Source: Nemertoderma westbladi
Taxonomy: Eukaryota; Xenacoelomorpha; Nemertodermatida; Nemertodermatidae
Reading direction: 5' to 3'
Assembly (NCBI GenBank): GCA_032718475.1
Contig: JAUCBJ010000385.1
Coordinates: forward strand, 1-64,000
DNA: 64,000 nucleotides
This document shows positions 19,943 through 31,683 of the stretch, piece after piece (positions within the stretch are counted from its first letter, which is position 1; every line of letters starts with the position of its first letter). The notes beneath the pieces are model-generated. The model searched no databases and had not been told where the DNA came from. It saw nothing but the letters and a program-made list of their open reading frames with translations. Position numbers and translations under genes: made by a program.

Positions 19943-21247
19943 TTATTGTCTCTGGGACAGGAAGTCCAGTCTGATTGAGCAGTAGACGTAAGGGAAATAC
20001 TCCCCAACATTCATAGATACACCGGGGACTGGCGTATCGAAGAGGTCGACGGCCCCCGAACCCCCGCCGCTGTCGAGATGAGAGAACATCTGTTTGAGTC
20101 CGTCGCGCAGCCGTTTCTGGGCCTTCCGATGGGGCAGCAGAAGGATCGCCTGGAAGTTAACCGGGAGACCGTAGCGCAGCACCGATTCTACGAACACTCG
20201 GATCGCTTTGATGTGGATCCAGGCCTGGAATGTCTCCGAGAAGTTGACCTTCAGCCACCGGACCAGCGGCCCGTATTGCTTCTTTTTATCGCCCTGAAGT
20301 TTCGTTATGTCGTTACGACCTGAATATTTAATGTTGCAATAATATTAATAAGAAGAACTAATAAGAAAATATGTTCATGAATTATTTCACGTGAAATTAT
20401 TCCAGTCTTTGAATGAAATTAAACCCTAAATGCTAAATATCAACTAACCTTTAGACAGAACCTCCTCATTGTAGGCAAAGTCTCTCACCAAGAACTTCGC
20501 CTCCCTGGCCTTGTGCTTAAACTCGTCAACTGCGCGACTGAACAAACTCACGGTGTTCAAACAATGCTCGTTGTCGGAGAACACCATCCGAGAGGAACGC
20601 GGAACAATCATATCGGTGAGCTTCTCATAGCGTTCCTCCCAGTCGCGTTGCGAGACTACCGGTACAACAACCAGCAGGGTCACTATGTACTCGGAGTCCA
20701 GTATAAAGTGCTCCTTCTTTACTAAATCCCCGAGGTTTCTAGTAAGCAGACTGCCTGTCTGCTTCCGCTCTAGACTCTGTAAGTTACTCTTTAGATTGTT
20801 ATACGCCTGGGATTTCGTTTTTAAATCACCTTCGATCTGAGACATTTGCTTAGAAATTACTTCGGAAATATTTTTAATATTTTGTTTAATAGGGTATTTC
20901 GCGAGATCCCACTGGAAATTCTGCAGATACATCGCCATGTCCTGCCCCTGTACCTTGAGGTTCTCCACTAGTTTATCGCTTTGATCTTCCAACACGTCCC
21001 GCGTGTACTGGACGACCTTCCGTGTAACGCTCTCCGTGAAGGCGTCCAGTTTGGTTAGCTCGTCGGACGAGCTCATTAGGGCGTCCAGCGTACCCACTTT
21101 TAGGTCGGGAATGTTGAACTTCGTGATGGTTGCGAGTCCCGGGTTACCGGTACCGAATGCGGTCGTTACTTTGTCGTAAGTTTGTTCCTTCGTTTTATCG
21201 CCTGGCGCCGAAATTAACCAAAATTCCAATTCCATCATGGTAGACAT
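19943..21247 (-). CDS. ATP6V1C: V-type proton ATPase subunit C (two exons)
   Basis: Exon 1 is 21247-20449 and exon 2 is 20319-19943, joined across a 129-bp intron (minus-strand GTTAGT donor at 20448-20443, TTCAG acceptor ending at 20320). Together they give about 391 residues, the normal family length. Exon 1 starts [19 protein letters not shown], the canonical N-terminus. Exon 2 carries [19 protein letters not shown] and [18 protein letters not shown], and ends near EYFPYVY. Subunit C is the V1 stalk subunit that holds the peripheral stators and controls reversible V1-Vo assembly; it acts on the cytosolic face of acidifying membranes. The gene looks intact. An AATAAA overlaps the stop codon (19942-19947). 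Its ATG lies only 212 bp from an LTR of the same orientation. Confidence 0.95.
20320..20448 (-). other. Intron of the V-ATPase subunit C gene
   Basis: 129 bp, GT...AG on the minus strand, phase 1. Splicing keeps the frame and restores a family-typical sequence across the junction. Confidence 0.9.
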
Positions 21248-21689
21248 TTTTAAATGTTGTCAAATTATTAAATAGCCTACCGTAGGCGTAGGCCTTTTTC
21301 AGTATTTAGCGGCGATATAGGCCTACAGATATACCGGTATATTTAGGAATTTTGTTATCAGATTTTACCGAAATCCAATACAGCAATATACAGATATGTA
21401 GACCTAATATAATAGATATAATAGGCCTACCTGTATATACTGATATATCTACAGTACCTGTGACGGGATCAGGGATCCCGACCGGGTAGGTTGTTTATTT
21501 TTATTTTATTATATTTTATTAGAAAGCGTTCAAAGTTTGATGTTGTTTCTTTGCGTTGTAATATACTGCATACTGATATATAATAATAATAACACAATAA
21601 TATATGATGGCAGATAAGTGTTTACGATTGGTACCGGTAATAGTCAATATTGCTGACAGCCGATGTTGATGACGGTGAAACAATATTAC

Positions 21690-22556
21690 CGGTGTCACAA
21701 GGAAATCAGCCCCCCCTAGAATATGCCCCCCGGGGCATTATTTCCTAGGATATTATGTCCCCCCGGGCAATTTTTCCTAGGAAATTTAGCCGGGGGGCAT
21801 TTTCTCCTTAGGAAATAATGCCTCCCCTCAGGAAAATTAGCCCCCCTCAAAAGTCTGCAAACTGGTACGATACCGGTCTGCTGGTAGCCACTTTTAATCT
21901 ACCAACTGCAGAACTTGTAATAGTTGGAAGAATAGTACGGTACCGGTCTGCCAGTAGGCAGTAGGTAAGCAGGTAAGGCAGTAAGGGATGTAGAACAGCA
22001 TACTGAAGTATCTAAGTCAGTAGGCTACTGTAGTAAGTACTGGTATAACAGCAGTGCGAGTGTGTGGTGTTGTGTGGGCGCCGAGCAGCTCCAAGCTTTT
22101 TTAAGTCTGTAACCTGCTCCTTTCCCTGATTTGGTAAAGTGATTGTTTATTGTTTTGGTTAGAAAATCCCGCCTCTGTAACCTGCTCCTTTCTCTCAATT
22201 GGTAATGTTATCGTTTATTGTTTTGGTTAGAAAATCCCGCCTCTGTAACCTGCTCCTTTCCCTCAATTAGTTAAATGATCGTTTATTGTTTTGGTTTGAA
22301 AGGCATGCCTCTGTAACCTGCTCCTTTCCTTCATTTGGTAAAGTGACTGTTTATTGTTTTGTATAATTTTTGTAAGTTTTAGTAGTAATAAGTTTTGTTT
22401 ATTGTATAATTCAGGGGGGCATAATTTCCTAAGGGGGGGGGGGCATTTTTTCCTAGGGAAATTTGCCCGGGGGGGGGCATTTTTTCCTAGGAAAATATGC
22501 CCCCCCCGGGCACATTTCCCGGGGGGGCATATTTTCCTGTTACACCGGTCTGCACT
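21690..22556. mobile_element. MITE with ACCGGTGT-AACAGGAAA termini and TTTCCTAGGAAA/GCCCCCC palindromes
   Basis: The ends read ACCGGTGTCACAAGGAAATCAGCCCCCC (about 21690) and, inverted, ACCGGTGTAACAGGAAAATATGCCCCCC (about 22556); these are quoted here by their first and last bases only as matching strings. Both ends are built of repeated TTTCCTAGGAAA palindromes spaced by C or G runs. The interior carries four units of the 67-bp repeat. No target duplication recognised. Confidence 0.55.
22097..22365. repeat. 67-bp repeat array, four units
   Basis: Each unit runs CTGTAACCTGCTCCTTTCC, then ATTGGTAAxGTxATCG, then TTTATTGTTTTGGTTAGAAA and a GCC-rich spacer. The same family is found at 31972-32420 (six units) and as single diverged units near 39525, 42946, 49578, 52137 and 59969. 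Confidence 0.85.
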
Positions 22557-23448
22557 AAAACTGGTTAACTAACTAACTGAATCACAAACCGGTAAAGGGA
22601 GGTAATATATGATTGATATACCAATATTGCTTCACCTCCTACGCTACTTTGGCCTGTTACCTAATGGATGCTCTCCTTTGCCCTATCACGCGCTTTCCTC
22701 CCCCTTATTGGCTAATATTCTACTTGTCACCCTTTCACTCTCTGGGAGTGTTTCCCCTCTGCTGCTAGCCTCTGCTAGCTGTGTCCCCTCCGAGGTGGTT
22801 TCGACCTCTAACCTTCCTTTGTGTGTGGCTTCGGGGCTTGTGTTGCCCCCCCCCCAAATGTTGGTTGTGATACGAGATTAATATTGCTAATCTCGTATCT
22901 CCAACATATTGCTGAAAATGCCACTATCCCATTTTCTGGTGGGTAATGAGGCGGAATTGAATCCGCTTACACTCCCCCCATGCTATCTTCCCGGTGAGAA
23001 GATAGCATCAAACCACAAGTGCGCTTCAATTCCGCTGGAACCCGATCTACTATCGGGTGTGGGGTGGAGTTCTTTTCTCGGAGTCGGCTTTCCAGGCCGC
23101 TCCCTCTGGGTATGATATTGCTACCCCTCCTTGGTGCAATCGCAACCTATGTTGCACCAAGACATCTGACGTCTCTGTTCGAGACAATTGTGGACTCTTC
23201 ACACAATTTTCAAAAACTCTCACTCTGAACTCACTCTAACCTCACTCTACTCTCTCTTATGGACCCTATTGTCCCTTACTCTCTCTCTTACTGCTCGCTC
23301 CCCACACTTGAATTGCACTCCTCTCACTTTCTTACGCGCCAACACCTCCTCTCCATACTTCCCTCGTACTCCTCTCATACTCCTCTCGCGCCAATACCTC
23401 CTCTCCATACTTCCCTCGGAACTTACCCCAGTCCATCGGCTTGTGGCA

Positions 23449-25452
23449 AAGGGCCCCCTGGACTGACAACAAAATTCAGAAGTGCCGAAATGACCTTCAT
23501 AAGGCGCAGAAAGAGTCCCGACTCAAACAGACTACAGCGGCCAAGAATGCAGTTAAAGCTGCATCTAGGTCCCTGAACAGGCAGTACTCTGTTAATCTAC
23601 AGGAGCTAATAAACCAACAGGTTCATGCCATCAATGATGCTGACGACAGCAGGCAATCATCCCAGGCATGGAAATCGATCAATCTGCTTACTGGGCGGAA
23701 AAGCCAACCAACCACCAAGGTTAAGGCTGAATCACCAGCCGATCGCCTCAATGGTTGGAAAGCCCACTTTGAAAAGCTCCTCAATAATGACAGGGTATTG
23801 CCTGATAACTTTATAGAAGTAAAAGTGTCTGAGTCTGTACTCCCAGATATTCCCATTGGCGATATCTCCTTTGCAGAAGTGAAGGCTGCTGCAAAGAGCA
23901 TTAAGACCAATCGTGCCAGTGGAGTAGATGGTGTTCCCCCCCCCCCCTGAGGTCTTTAAAATACCTGAGTGTTTAAAGCTCATCTATCCCATCATAGTAG
24001 ACATGTACCGTACAACAAGAGTCCCACAAGAAATAAAAACAAATAAGTTGGTGCCAGTTCCTAAGAAGGGCAACCTAACACTCTGTGGTTCTTTTCGGGG
24101 AATCTCATTGATCTCGATTGCTGCAAAACTATACAATAGAATTCTATTAAATCGCATCAGGGATCCCATTGAGAGACTGCTACGTGGAAATCAGAATGGG
24201 TTCCGTAAAGGTCGTGGGACCATGGAGCCCATTTTGGCACTTAGAAGGATAATTGAAGAGTTATCAAAAAAGAAAGACAGGCATCTGGCTGTTATCTTTG
24301 TTGACTTCTTCAAGGCCTTTGATTCAGTCTCTCGCTCACGTATGTTCAGCATACTTTCATTATATGGGATTCCTGATGAAATTATTGCAGCAATCAGATC
24401 AGTATACGATGGTTCGACAACATTTGTGTCTACTGTTGACGGTGACACAGAACCATTTGAAGTGTTATGGGGCGTCCTCCAAGGAGACACACTTGCACCA
24501 TTCTTGTTCATTATTGTGGTTGACTATGTTCTACGCATGTCCTTAGATCATCATAATGATGAGGGGGTGATGATAACTCCACCTACTGGCTCCAGAAGTC
24601 GAGGAAATCCTGCCAAGTACCTAACTGATCTAGACTTTGCTGATGACTTAGGAGTACTCTCAGAATCATTAGAGGGAGCCCAGCGGCTCCTCAGCTCATT
24701 AGAACATGCTGCTTCTAGTGTTGGTCTTTTTATTAACTCCAGAAAGACCAAAATTCTGACAGTTAACTTTGAAAGTCCTCAGCAAGTCTCTGATCGGATG
24801 AGCATAAGCTCAAAGGATGGTATGCTTGAGCATGTGGACGACTTCTGTTACCTGGGATCATGGATCCGGAAGTCAGGTGAGGATCTTCGAATACGTAAGG
24901 GAAAGGCATGGGCAGCCTTGAATAGGCTTTCCAGGATTTGGAAGTCACCTAGAATTAATCGGAAACTTAAGGTCCGATTATTTAGAGCAGCAGTAGTTCC
25001 AGTACTCCTCTACGGGAGTCCATGCTGGGCTCAAACTGCTGAGGACACCAAATCTCTGGATGGCACATTCACAAGAATGCTACGCCGGGTACATTGTGTC
25101 AAGTACAATGCACACATCTCCAACCAGACACTATATAACATTGGATGTGTCTCATTGGTTCCCCCAAGCTTGACACTAGAACAAAATCGCCTCCGCTTTG
25201 CAGGAGATTGCTTTCGCCGTGAGGACCAGCCAGTGCATAATCTTGTACTTTGGCAGCCTCATGGAGTGAATAAGCATGGTGGACAGCCCATGACTTTCTT
25301 GAGACGCATCTTAAAGGACACTGGCCTTAAAGATGCGGATGATCTAGCAAATGTCATGGGTGATAGGGAGTTGTGGCGGTGCAATTTTGTTGACAAGCCG
25401 GCACAGAATTCTTGAAAATGCAGCTGCAATGCAGCATGCCGATCCTAGACTA
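23449..25452 (+). mobile_element. 5'-truncated RTE-like non-LTR retrotransposon inserted in element 2
   Basis: Flanked by an 11-bp duplication GGCTTGTGGCA (23438-23448 and 25453-25463). The left end falls inside the ORF, upstream of the RT domain, so the endonuclease is absent, as in typical 5' truncation by target-primed reverse transcription. The 3' end is ATGCAGCTGCAATGCAGCAT followed by GATCCTAGACTAG. A matching tail with (TAG)n lies at 46647-46710. Confidence 0.82.
23450..25415 (+). pseudogene. RTE-like reverse transcriptase, frame broken at a C12 run
   Basis: The first frame ends at 23950 just after a 12-base C run (23936-23947). The second, open to 25415, has the main RT domain: FRGISLISIAAKLYNRIL, QNGFRKGRGT, the catalytic FVDFFKAFDSV, GVLQGDTLAPFLF and FADD. 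The C-terminal region with RMLRRVHCVKYN and RFAGDC is also present. The expected coding C run at GV-PPEVFK is much shorter, so slippage explains the shift. Apart from this and the missing 5' half, the reading frame is clean, so the insertion is fairly recent. Confidence 0.78.
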
Positions 25453-25612
25453 GGCTTGTGGCAGACAAGCCTCATGAGCTGGCCCCATCGCCACTGCTCC
25501 ACAATGTCCTGTGCCCGGTCCGTGCTCCCCCCGGAACTTGCCCCAGTCCAACGGCTTGTGGCAGACAAGGCCCATGAGCTGGCCCATCCCCACTGCTCCA
25601 CAATGTCCTGTG
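25449..25612. repeat. About 107-bp duplicated segment beside the RTE insertion
   Basis: GCTTGTGGCAGACAAG...CAATGTCCTGTG occurs twice (about 25455-25515 and 25555-25612), separated by CGGAACTTGCCCCAGTCCAAC. The left flank of the RTE insertion (23417-23448) is part of the same unit. The repeat therefore existed in element 2 before the RTE landed. Confidence 0.65.
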
Positions 25613-25752
25613 TTCTCTACCACTCCCAAAGTGCCAATTTTTTTTCTAGTCTTACCCCTGTCTGTGCTATCATCATATCTACCTTGCTACTTACTTCTTA
25701 TCCTGTACCCTACTACTACTATACTATGCCTACATAGTCTTTACTTTCTTAC

Positions 25753-26334
25753 TACGTGGCGCTCTCGGTGCCCACAACTTCTAACTTCTATGTACCCTAA
25801 TACTGCTATTACCTACATAATGCTACTACCTAATACCTACATACCACACCCTTTACTCTCTTTCTACGTGGCGCTTTCGGTGCCCACAACCCCTCTGCTA
25901 CTACTCGTGGTATGTCAATATACCACACTCCCTATTTTCTGCCTACTTCTAACTCTAACGGTACTATGTACCCTCCTACTCCTGTGGTATGTTTATATAC
26001 CACACTCCCTAATTTCTGCCTACTTCTAACTCTGACGGTACTATGTACCCTCCTACTCCCGTGGTATGTTTATATACCACACTCCCTAATTTCTGCCTAC
26101 TTCTAACTTCTTCTTACTCTTACTAACTTCTACTAACTTTCTAACTACTACTTCTTACTAACTTCTATTAACTTTCTAACTACTACTTACTATCTAACTA
26201 TCTACTACTATTACTTTCTAACTTTCTACTATCTCGCTACTTATTTTATTATTATTTATTTATTTTATTTTTATATTTGTGTGGGAAGGGCGTCTCGCCC
26301 TCATTCCCACCCCCCTCAGTCCAAAATATTGGAC
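25753..26334 (-). promoter_or_regulatory. 3' noncoding hairpin region of element 2
   Basis: Two copies of the ACGTGGCGCT...CGGTGCCCACAAC motif (about 25753 and 25866). Three perfect 7-bp stems GTGGTAT/ATACCAC lie at 25907-25926, 25984-26003 and 26061-26080. The two hairpins shared with element 1 lie at 26281-26310 and 26319-26334. The GTGGTAT stem differs from element 1 (GTGGCAT/ATGCCAC) by a base change on each side that keeps the pair. Confidence 0.6.
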
Positions 26335-26343
26335 GACTAAACT

Positions 26344-27363
26344 TCAAGGGCGATTCTTCCAGCAGGCACTCTCCCACTGCTCCCCTTGTAGGTCCTGTAG
26401 GATTCGCCACACTCTCGTTGCCAATTCCAACTCTCTAGGAATTGGTTCTTCCTCCTCCACCACCCTAAAATCGGGTCTTCCAGTCGCCTTTATTTCCTCA
26501 TGGTCCCCTGGCAGCAAGACACCACCCTTCATCTTGTCGCCGCCTGGCGGTAGAATGAAAAGAAATCGAAAGAATAGATATAACAGAATGGATAATACTA
26601 ATCCTATCCCTTTCCACCCTGTCTTCTTATTTGACCTCCTCCTTTTCGGTATGCCTCTCAACCGGACCGGCGTCTCCTCCGGACACTCCACCGGACACTC
26701 CTCCGGAAACTCCTCCGGGCACTCCTCCGGACATCTCGCCATCCACTCTTCTCCATCCTCATACCGATAGTTGCCGGGAACTTCCTTGTTCCATCCCATC
26801 GTCTCTAAGTCTTCCGCGTCGAATCCATTCTCCTCCGCCCACTCTCTTGCTGTTACTTCCCCTCCTAACTGATCTACCGACGGTATTTCTCTGGAACTAT
26901 CCTCTATCCTTTCACCACACTCCACTATGCATGGTTCCAGATCCATAACCAACTCCTGGTATCCTTCCCCGGGCCGATTCTCACATGGGACCTCCCCATC
27001 GCCCGTCTCTGGTTTCTCCTCTACGTCCTTAACGGTGCCTGATAGCATGCACCCTGATGTCTCCGACACCCTGGATGGAATCTTGGTTTTAATTGGGCCG
27101 CTAAGCGTCCATCCGAACGGCATGAGAATCGCCATCGGATCCCGCTGTTTATTCTCCCCGAATATGGTCCTTACTCTCTCGTGGGCCGTCGGACAATCCA
27201 TTCCGACTATGATGGATACATTCGAGATGTCCACTTTCGGTATTGAGAAATCGATATCGTCCAGGAACCGGTATTGCTCGACCTCAATGTTAGTTGGTCT
27301 CCTGGCATTTATGTTGATCGATTCTATTATCTGAATGGGGTCAATGGTCGCCCCATATAGTCA
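26344..27363 (-). pseudogene. C-terminal protease lobe, Cys-Pro-Glu repeat and TM segment of element 2
   Basis: Homologous to the end of the element 1 polyprotein: VSIIVGMDCPTAHER, FGWTLSGP, a run of CPEE/CPVE units, basic KRRRSNKK, a hydrophobic helix, and the final tail QWESACWKNRP. It is separated from the Gag/protease frame by a small indel near 27357. The Cys-Pro-Glu run and membrane helix are conserved between two clearly diverged elements, so they are a family trait and not an accident of one copy. Confidence 0.7.
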
Positions 27364-28879
27364 TATCCCGGTGCTATTGCTGATATCTCGCACCGTCCCG
27401 TCCTCATCTCCAGGACCTCATCCTTACTCGAGATAGTAGTTATTACCGCCATCCTACTTGGCCTCGTCTGTAACCCTATCTCCTCTGCCACCCAATTCTC
27501 CACCAGCGTGAAGGCTGCTCCGCTGTCGACCAGCATCAATGTCGTAACTGATCGACCACCCCTTCCTGTTATCTTCACTGGTACTACCCCGAGTAGTACT
27601 TTCCACTTTCTTCTTGCTCCTGTCATGCTCGTAGTCATTGTTTGGCCTCCAGTCTCATCGTCTCCTATTGGTGTTTCTCTACACTCTCCGAATCTGTGTC
27701 CTTCTACTACACATTGATGACATAGTCCATTTGTATCCGTGTAGGCTACACGATCTTGTTTAGGCAACGCTTGCCAATGCATACAACTCATGGTCTTATG
27801 GGTTCCATCCCTATGCAATTGGCATTCGTATCCTGGATTGTAGCATTCCCTGTATAGCCCTTCACGTATCGCGCATAGATTCATATCTACCGGTTTGGTG
27901 TTTTGGTTATTTGGACTCGGCCTACTGGGTGTGTTGGGATTATATTTGTTCGTGCTGTTATTTTGTTTCTGTCCCTGCCACGGTGTGGCCCTACTCCCAA
28001 CTAACCGTGGACTAGCAGTCCCCTGCATGGCCACATGTGGTAGCGACTGTCTCACTATTGGGAATGGATCTGCCGGATTATGTTCGGGTTTAGGCCTGTT
28101 GTATTCGGTCTTTGGCGCCTTCCCCAAACTATCCTCACTGTAGACTGGGTCTGTAATCAACTCTGCTTCGTAATTGAGGAAGTTCGACATTTCCTCTAGC
28201 CCTGGCTCCGCACCTTTGTTCTCCCGAGTGGAGAAGGCGATCTTCCTCCACTTGTTCCGTAGCCAGATCGGCAGTGCCTGCGCTATCGTGGTGATGTTAT
28301 TCGATGCGTTGAGCTCGTATGGCGCGTCTAGCGTCTTCAGCACGATTAACGCCTTCTCTACCTTATTCGCGAAGGTCTTTATACTAACAGGGTTATCCTG
28401 TAGGCCACCCGATGTTATTCCCCTCATGGTCTGCCGGCTGATCTTGGCTGGGTGTCCGTATTCCCTGTCTAGGGCCCGCCATGCAGTTGTGAAGCCACCC
28501 CCGATGCCCTGATACTGCCTCACGATATCGTACGCTGGGCCTCCTGTGTATACCTGTAAATATTTTAGGCACTCCGCCTGCATCAGGTTCTTAGTTAATA
28601 TCTCGTTGCTGTACATGCGTCGGCATTGCAGGTATTCTTCCGGTCTGCTTCCGTCGAATTTAAATGGCTCATCTGGTGGTAACTCGATTCTGGTCTGGAG
28701 CGCATCGATAAGTGTTGTCATTCCCATCGCCTGTGCTTCCAATGGGTTCGAGGGATGCTGTACAGACTCTCCTGTTGGGTGCGGTCCGCCTGTCGGGCCT
28801 GTTGATTTTTTCTGTGTCGGATATATCATCGGGGGCAACGGCCCCCTCCATATCTCCGTGTCACACGATCTGTTCTGGT
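27327..28879 (-). pseudogene. Gag (DUF1759-type), zinc knuckle and DSG protease of element 2
   Basis: Contains FKFDGSRPEEYLQCRRM, LDREYGHP, the Cys/His knuckle (CHQCVVEGHRFGEC) and the protease start MLVDSGAAFTLVENW. It is open throughout but ends with a frame shift after the protease strand SAIAPGYDY. At 28879 it is cut by the foldback transposon and continues at 30295. Confidence 0.75.
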
Positions 28880-30285
28880 ACAAGTCCCTAAAAGGTGCCA
28901 CCCTGCTCCATAGTGCGGGAAATTAAAATGATTGAAAGACATGTTATTTGTACTGGAAAGGGTGGCAGATCAGATCTGCCACCTATATATTGGCGGTAAA
29001 TTCAAATCTGTTTTAACATTGAATACATGAATAGAGTAAGACCAATCTGCCAATGTAATTCATTGAATCAGAAAAATTATTTATTATCGGTTTAACTCAC
29101 TCATCCGTTAATGTTGTTGATTTATCTATTCTGGGACTTCGAGCAGCACGTGAACAATTAAACCAGCAGCACGCTAACTACCGGTAGTCTGGGGCTTCGA
29201 GCACCACGTGAACAACTAAACTGGCTGGTTACCTAGTCTGGGACTTCGAGCAGCACGTGAAAAACTAAGCTGGCTGGTTAACTAGTCTGGGATTTCGAGC
29301 AGCACGTGTACAACTAAGCTGTCTGGTAACAAGTCTGGGACTTCGAGCAGCACCTAAACAACTAAGCTGACTGGTTAACTATTTTTATAGTCTGGTACAT
29401 GTCTGGAACAGATATAGCAGTATAGGCAGAAGCATTATACACCTATTGTTATTACAGTAGGCTTACCTGCGATATATATCAGTCAGTCAGTTCCCTGCTA
29501 TATTGTTATAATTATAATGTTCTGATGTAATTATAACTGATACAAGAATATAATAAATGTTCTTTACATTTTACTGATAGAAGTTAAGCCAAATCCCCCG
29601 ATCCCCCCCCCCCTCCTCAATTTGCAATTTTGCTCGAAGTTCCAGACTAGTTATAACCAGTCAGTTTAGTTGTTCACGTGCTGCTCGAAGCCCCAAACTA
29701 GTTAACGTGCTGATTTAGTTGTTCACGTGCTGCTCGAAGTACCACACTAGGTAACCAGCCAGCGTAGTTGTTCACGTGCTGCTCTAAGCCCCAGACTAGT
29801 TAACGTCACATTTAGTTGTTCACGTGCTGCTCGAAGTACCAGACTAGGTAACCAGCCAGTTTAGTTGTTCACGTGCTGCTCGAAGTACCAGACTAGTTAA
29901 CCAGTCAGCTTAGTTGTTCATGTGCTGCTCGAAGCCCCAAACTAGTTAACGTGCTGGTTTAGTTGTTCATGTGCTACTGGAAGTCCCAGACTAGTTAACC
30001 AGTCAGCTTAGTTGTTCACGTGCTGCTCGAAGTCCCAGAATAGATAAAAGAACAACTATAACGGATGAGTGAGTTAAACCGATAAGAAATAATTTATTCT
30101 GATTCAATGAATTACATTTAAGTCTTACTCTATTCATGTATTCAATGTTAAAACAGATTTTAATTTACCGCCAAGATATAGGTAGCAGATCTAATCTGCC
30201 ACCCTTTCCAGTACAAATTACATGTCTTTCAATCATTTGAATTTCCCGCGCTATGGAGCAGGGTGGCACCTTTTAGGGACTGGTT
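28880..30285. mobile_element. 1.4-kb foldback transposon with long inverted ends and 9-bp target duplication
   Basis: Flanked by TGTTCTGGT (28871-28879 and 30286-30294). The ends begin ACAAGTCCCTAAAAGGTGCC / AACCAGTCCCTAAAAGGTGC and stay homologous for roughly 280 bp. Both arms then hold inverted sets of a roughly 48-bp repeat containing GAGCAGCACGTGAAC (an E-box palindrome). No ORF. Nine-base duplications with long inverted ends are Mutator-like; the class is inferred. Confidence 0.82.
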
Positions 30286-30294
30286 TGTTCTGGT

Positions 30295-31682
30295 CCAGGG
30301 GGTTCGATGTTCTTATTTTCGGTTGAGTGTATTGCTGATATTGTAATGGGGGAATGTCACCCTGCCCCCCCCCCCCCCCCCACCGGTGTTATGTTTGGTA
30401 CTGGGGTTGATGTTAATATATTGGGGCCCATACATCTATCGGCAATAACCCCCCCCCCCCCCTCCCCTGGGTATATGTTATGTCCCTGCATATTATAGTC
30501 ATACTGGTGTGCTGGTACCGGTATAGGCCTATCCACTTCTTGCCTACCTACCGGTATATACGCCGCGACTTCCGGATCTAATCCCGTTGTTCGCGCTACC
30601 CTATCGCCTACACTATCTCTTCCAGCATGGCCTATAGTATGTGCAGTAAGGCCTATAGTATGTCCTGCAGTCTGCCTGCAGGCCTGTGTCTTTCCGGACC
30701 GAAGTTTAACCTTCTCGAATATTCCAAGAAGTCCTCCCCGCGACTACCGTACTCTCGATCGGCAGCTATATCCCGTCGGGAAGTTTCTCTTTGGTCCCCT
30801 CTCCTGTTCTCGTCCTCGTACTGGTACATCCTGTACCCTTCTCCTGGTGTGTGGTGCGTCTCTCCGGGGCGACGGCAATCTCCCGGAGTTCGACCCCACT
30901 GACTCCCTAACTCCATCTCTACTACCGACGGTTCGCTGTCCGTCCTCGCGCTCCGGTTGCTCGTAGCAACGCTTCTTATATTCTCTTCACTTCTTCTCTC
31001 TTCAGTGTAGCGATCCTGCTCATGAGATCTCTCTTCGACCTCCCAGTTAAACTCCACTGTTCTTCTTCTCTCTTCCGACTGACCTCATCTCGCTCGCCCG
31101 CTCCCAGCGTCAACATCTCTCTCTCTGCCCGGCTGGACCCTCCTGGGGATACTCGTCATCCCCCTACTATTCTCCGTCGTCGGGTGCCGCGGTTCACCTA
31201 ACTCGCCCCGCGCATTATCACCGACGCCTGTGGGACATACTCTTCCCCCCCCCCCCCCCCCCTCTCGCCACTAATCTCCCGTGGTGGGGCGCCCGTACCA
31301 CCCCCCCACTCGCCACTTCTTACTTCACTACCTCTTACTTCGCTTCTACGCCCCTCTTGTGGGACATTCTCTGCCCCCCCCCCCCCCCCCTCTCGCCACT
31401 AATCTCCCGTGGTGGGGCGCCCCTAGCCCCCCCCCCCCCCCCCCCACCCGCCACTTCTTACTTCACTACCTCCTACTTCGTTTCTACGCCCCTCTCTAGT
31501 CGACGCATTGTCTCTACTGCGGCTGGGTCTATTCACCCCCGCCTCTCCCTCTACAGGCCTATCAGGCTCCCGTCGGGTTGACTCACCCCTGCTGCTCCCT
31601 GCCTAACTACGTGGCCTTGCAGGCTCCCATTGGGGTGGCTCACCCCCGCTACTCCCTGCCTAACTACGTGGCCTTGCAGGCT
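30295..31682 (-). pseudogene. N-terminal Gag part of element 2, truncated at 31682
   Basis: Aligns with element 1 from about 6350 to 7830. A readable part (31057-30653) includes ARTDSEPSVVEMELGSQW and YQYEDENRRGDQRETSRRD. At the site of the element 1 TGA it has TGG. The frame is broken by expanded C runs (near 30364-30380, 30448, 31247-31262, 31374-31390 and 31430-31446). Confidence 0.65.
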
Positions 31683-31683
31683 C

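Larger units (their letters stand above)
21459..22971 (-). repeat. 3' LTR of element 2, interrupted by a MITE
   Basis: Begins TGTGACGGGATC and ends ATCCGCTTACA, parallel to element 1. Blocks such as AGGTAATATAT, CATTGGCTAATA-like and TTGAATxxGCTxACA align with element 1. Without the 21690-22556 insertion it would be about 650 bp. Its transcription direction is toward the V-ATPase gene. Confidence 0.75.
21459..31682 (-). mobile_element. Old, 5'-truncated relative of element 1 with three nested insertions (element 2)
   Basis: From left to right: a 3' LTR (21459-22971), the conserved hairpin and purine tract (22972-23008), pyrimidine-rich 3' noncoding DNA, and the protease/TM region (26344-27363). 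Gag follows at 27327-28879 and 30295-31682. Nested in it are a MITE (21690-22556), an RTE-like element (23449-25452) and a foldback transposon (28880-30285). The 5' end stops at 31682 inside the Gly-rich repeats equivalent to about 7830 in element 1, so the leader and 5' LTR are missing. It shows the same Gag-protease-TM layout without RT. Confidence 0.82.

Noticed and set aside
29000-30100. CRISPR-like spaced repeats in the foldback element
   Set aside because: Repeats are imperfect, inverted between arms and inside a eukaryotic transposon; spacers are themselves repeated.
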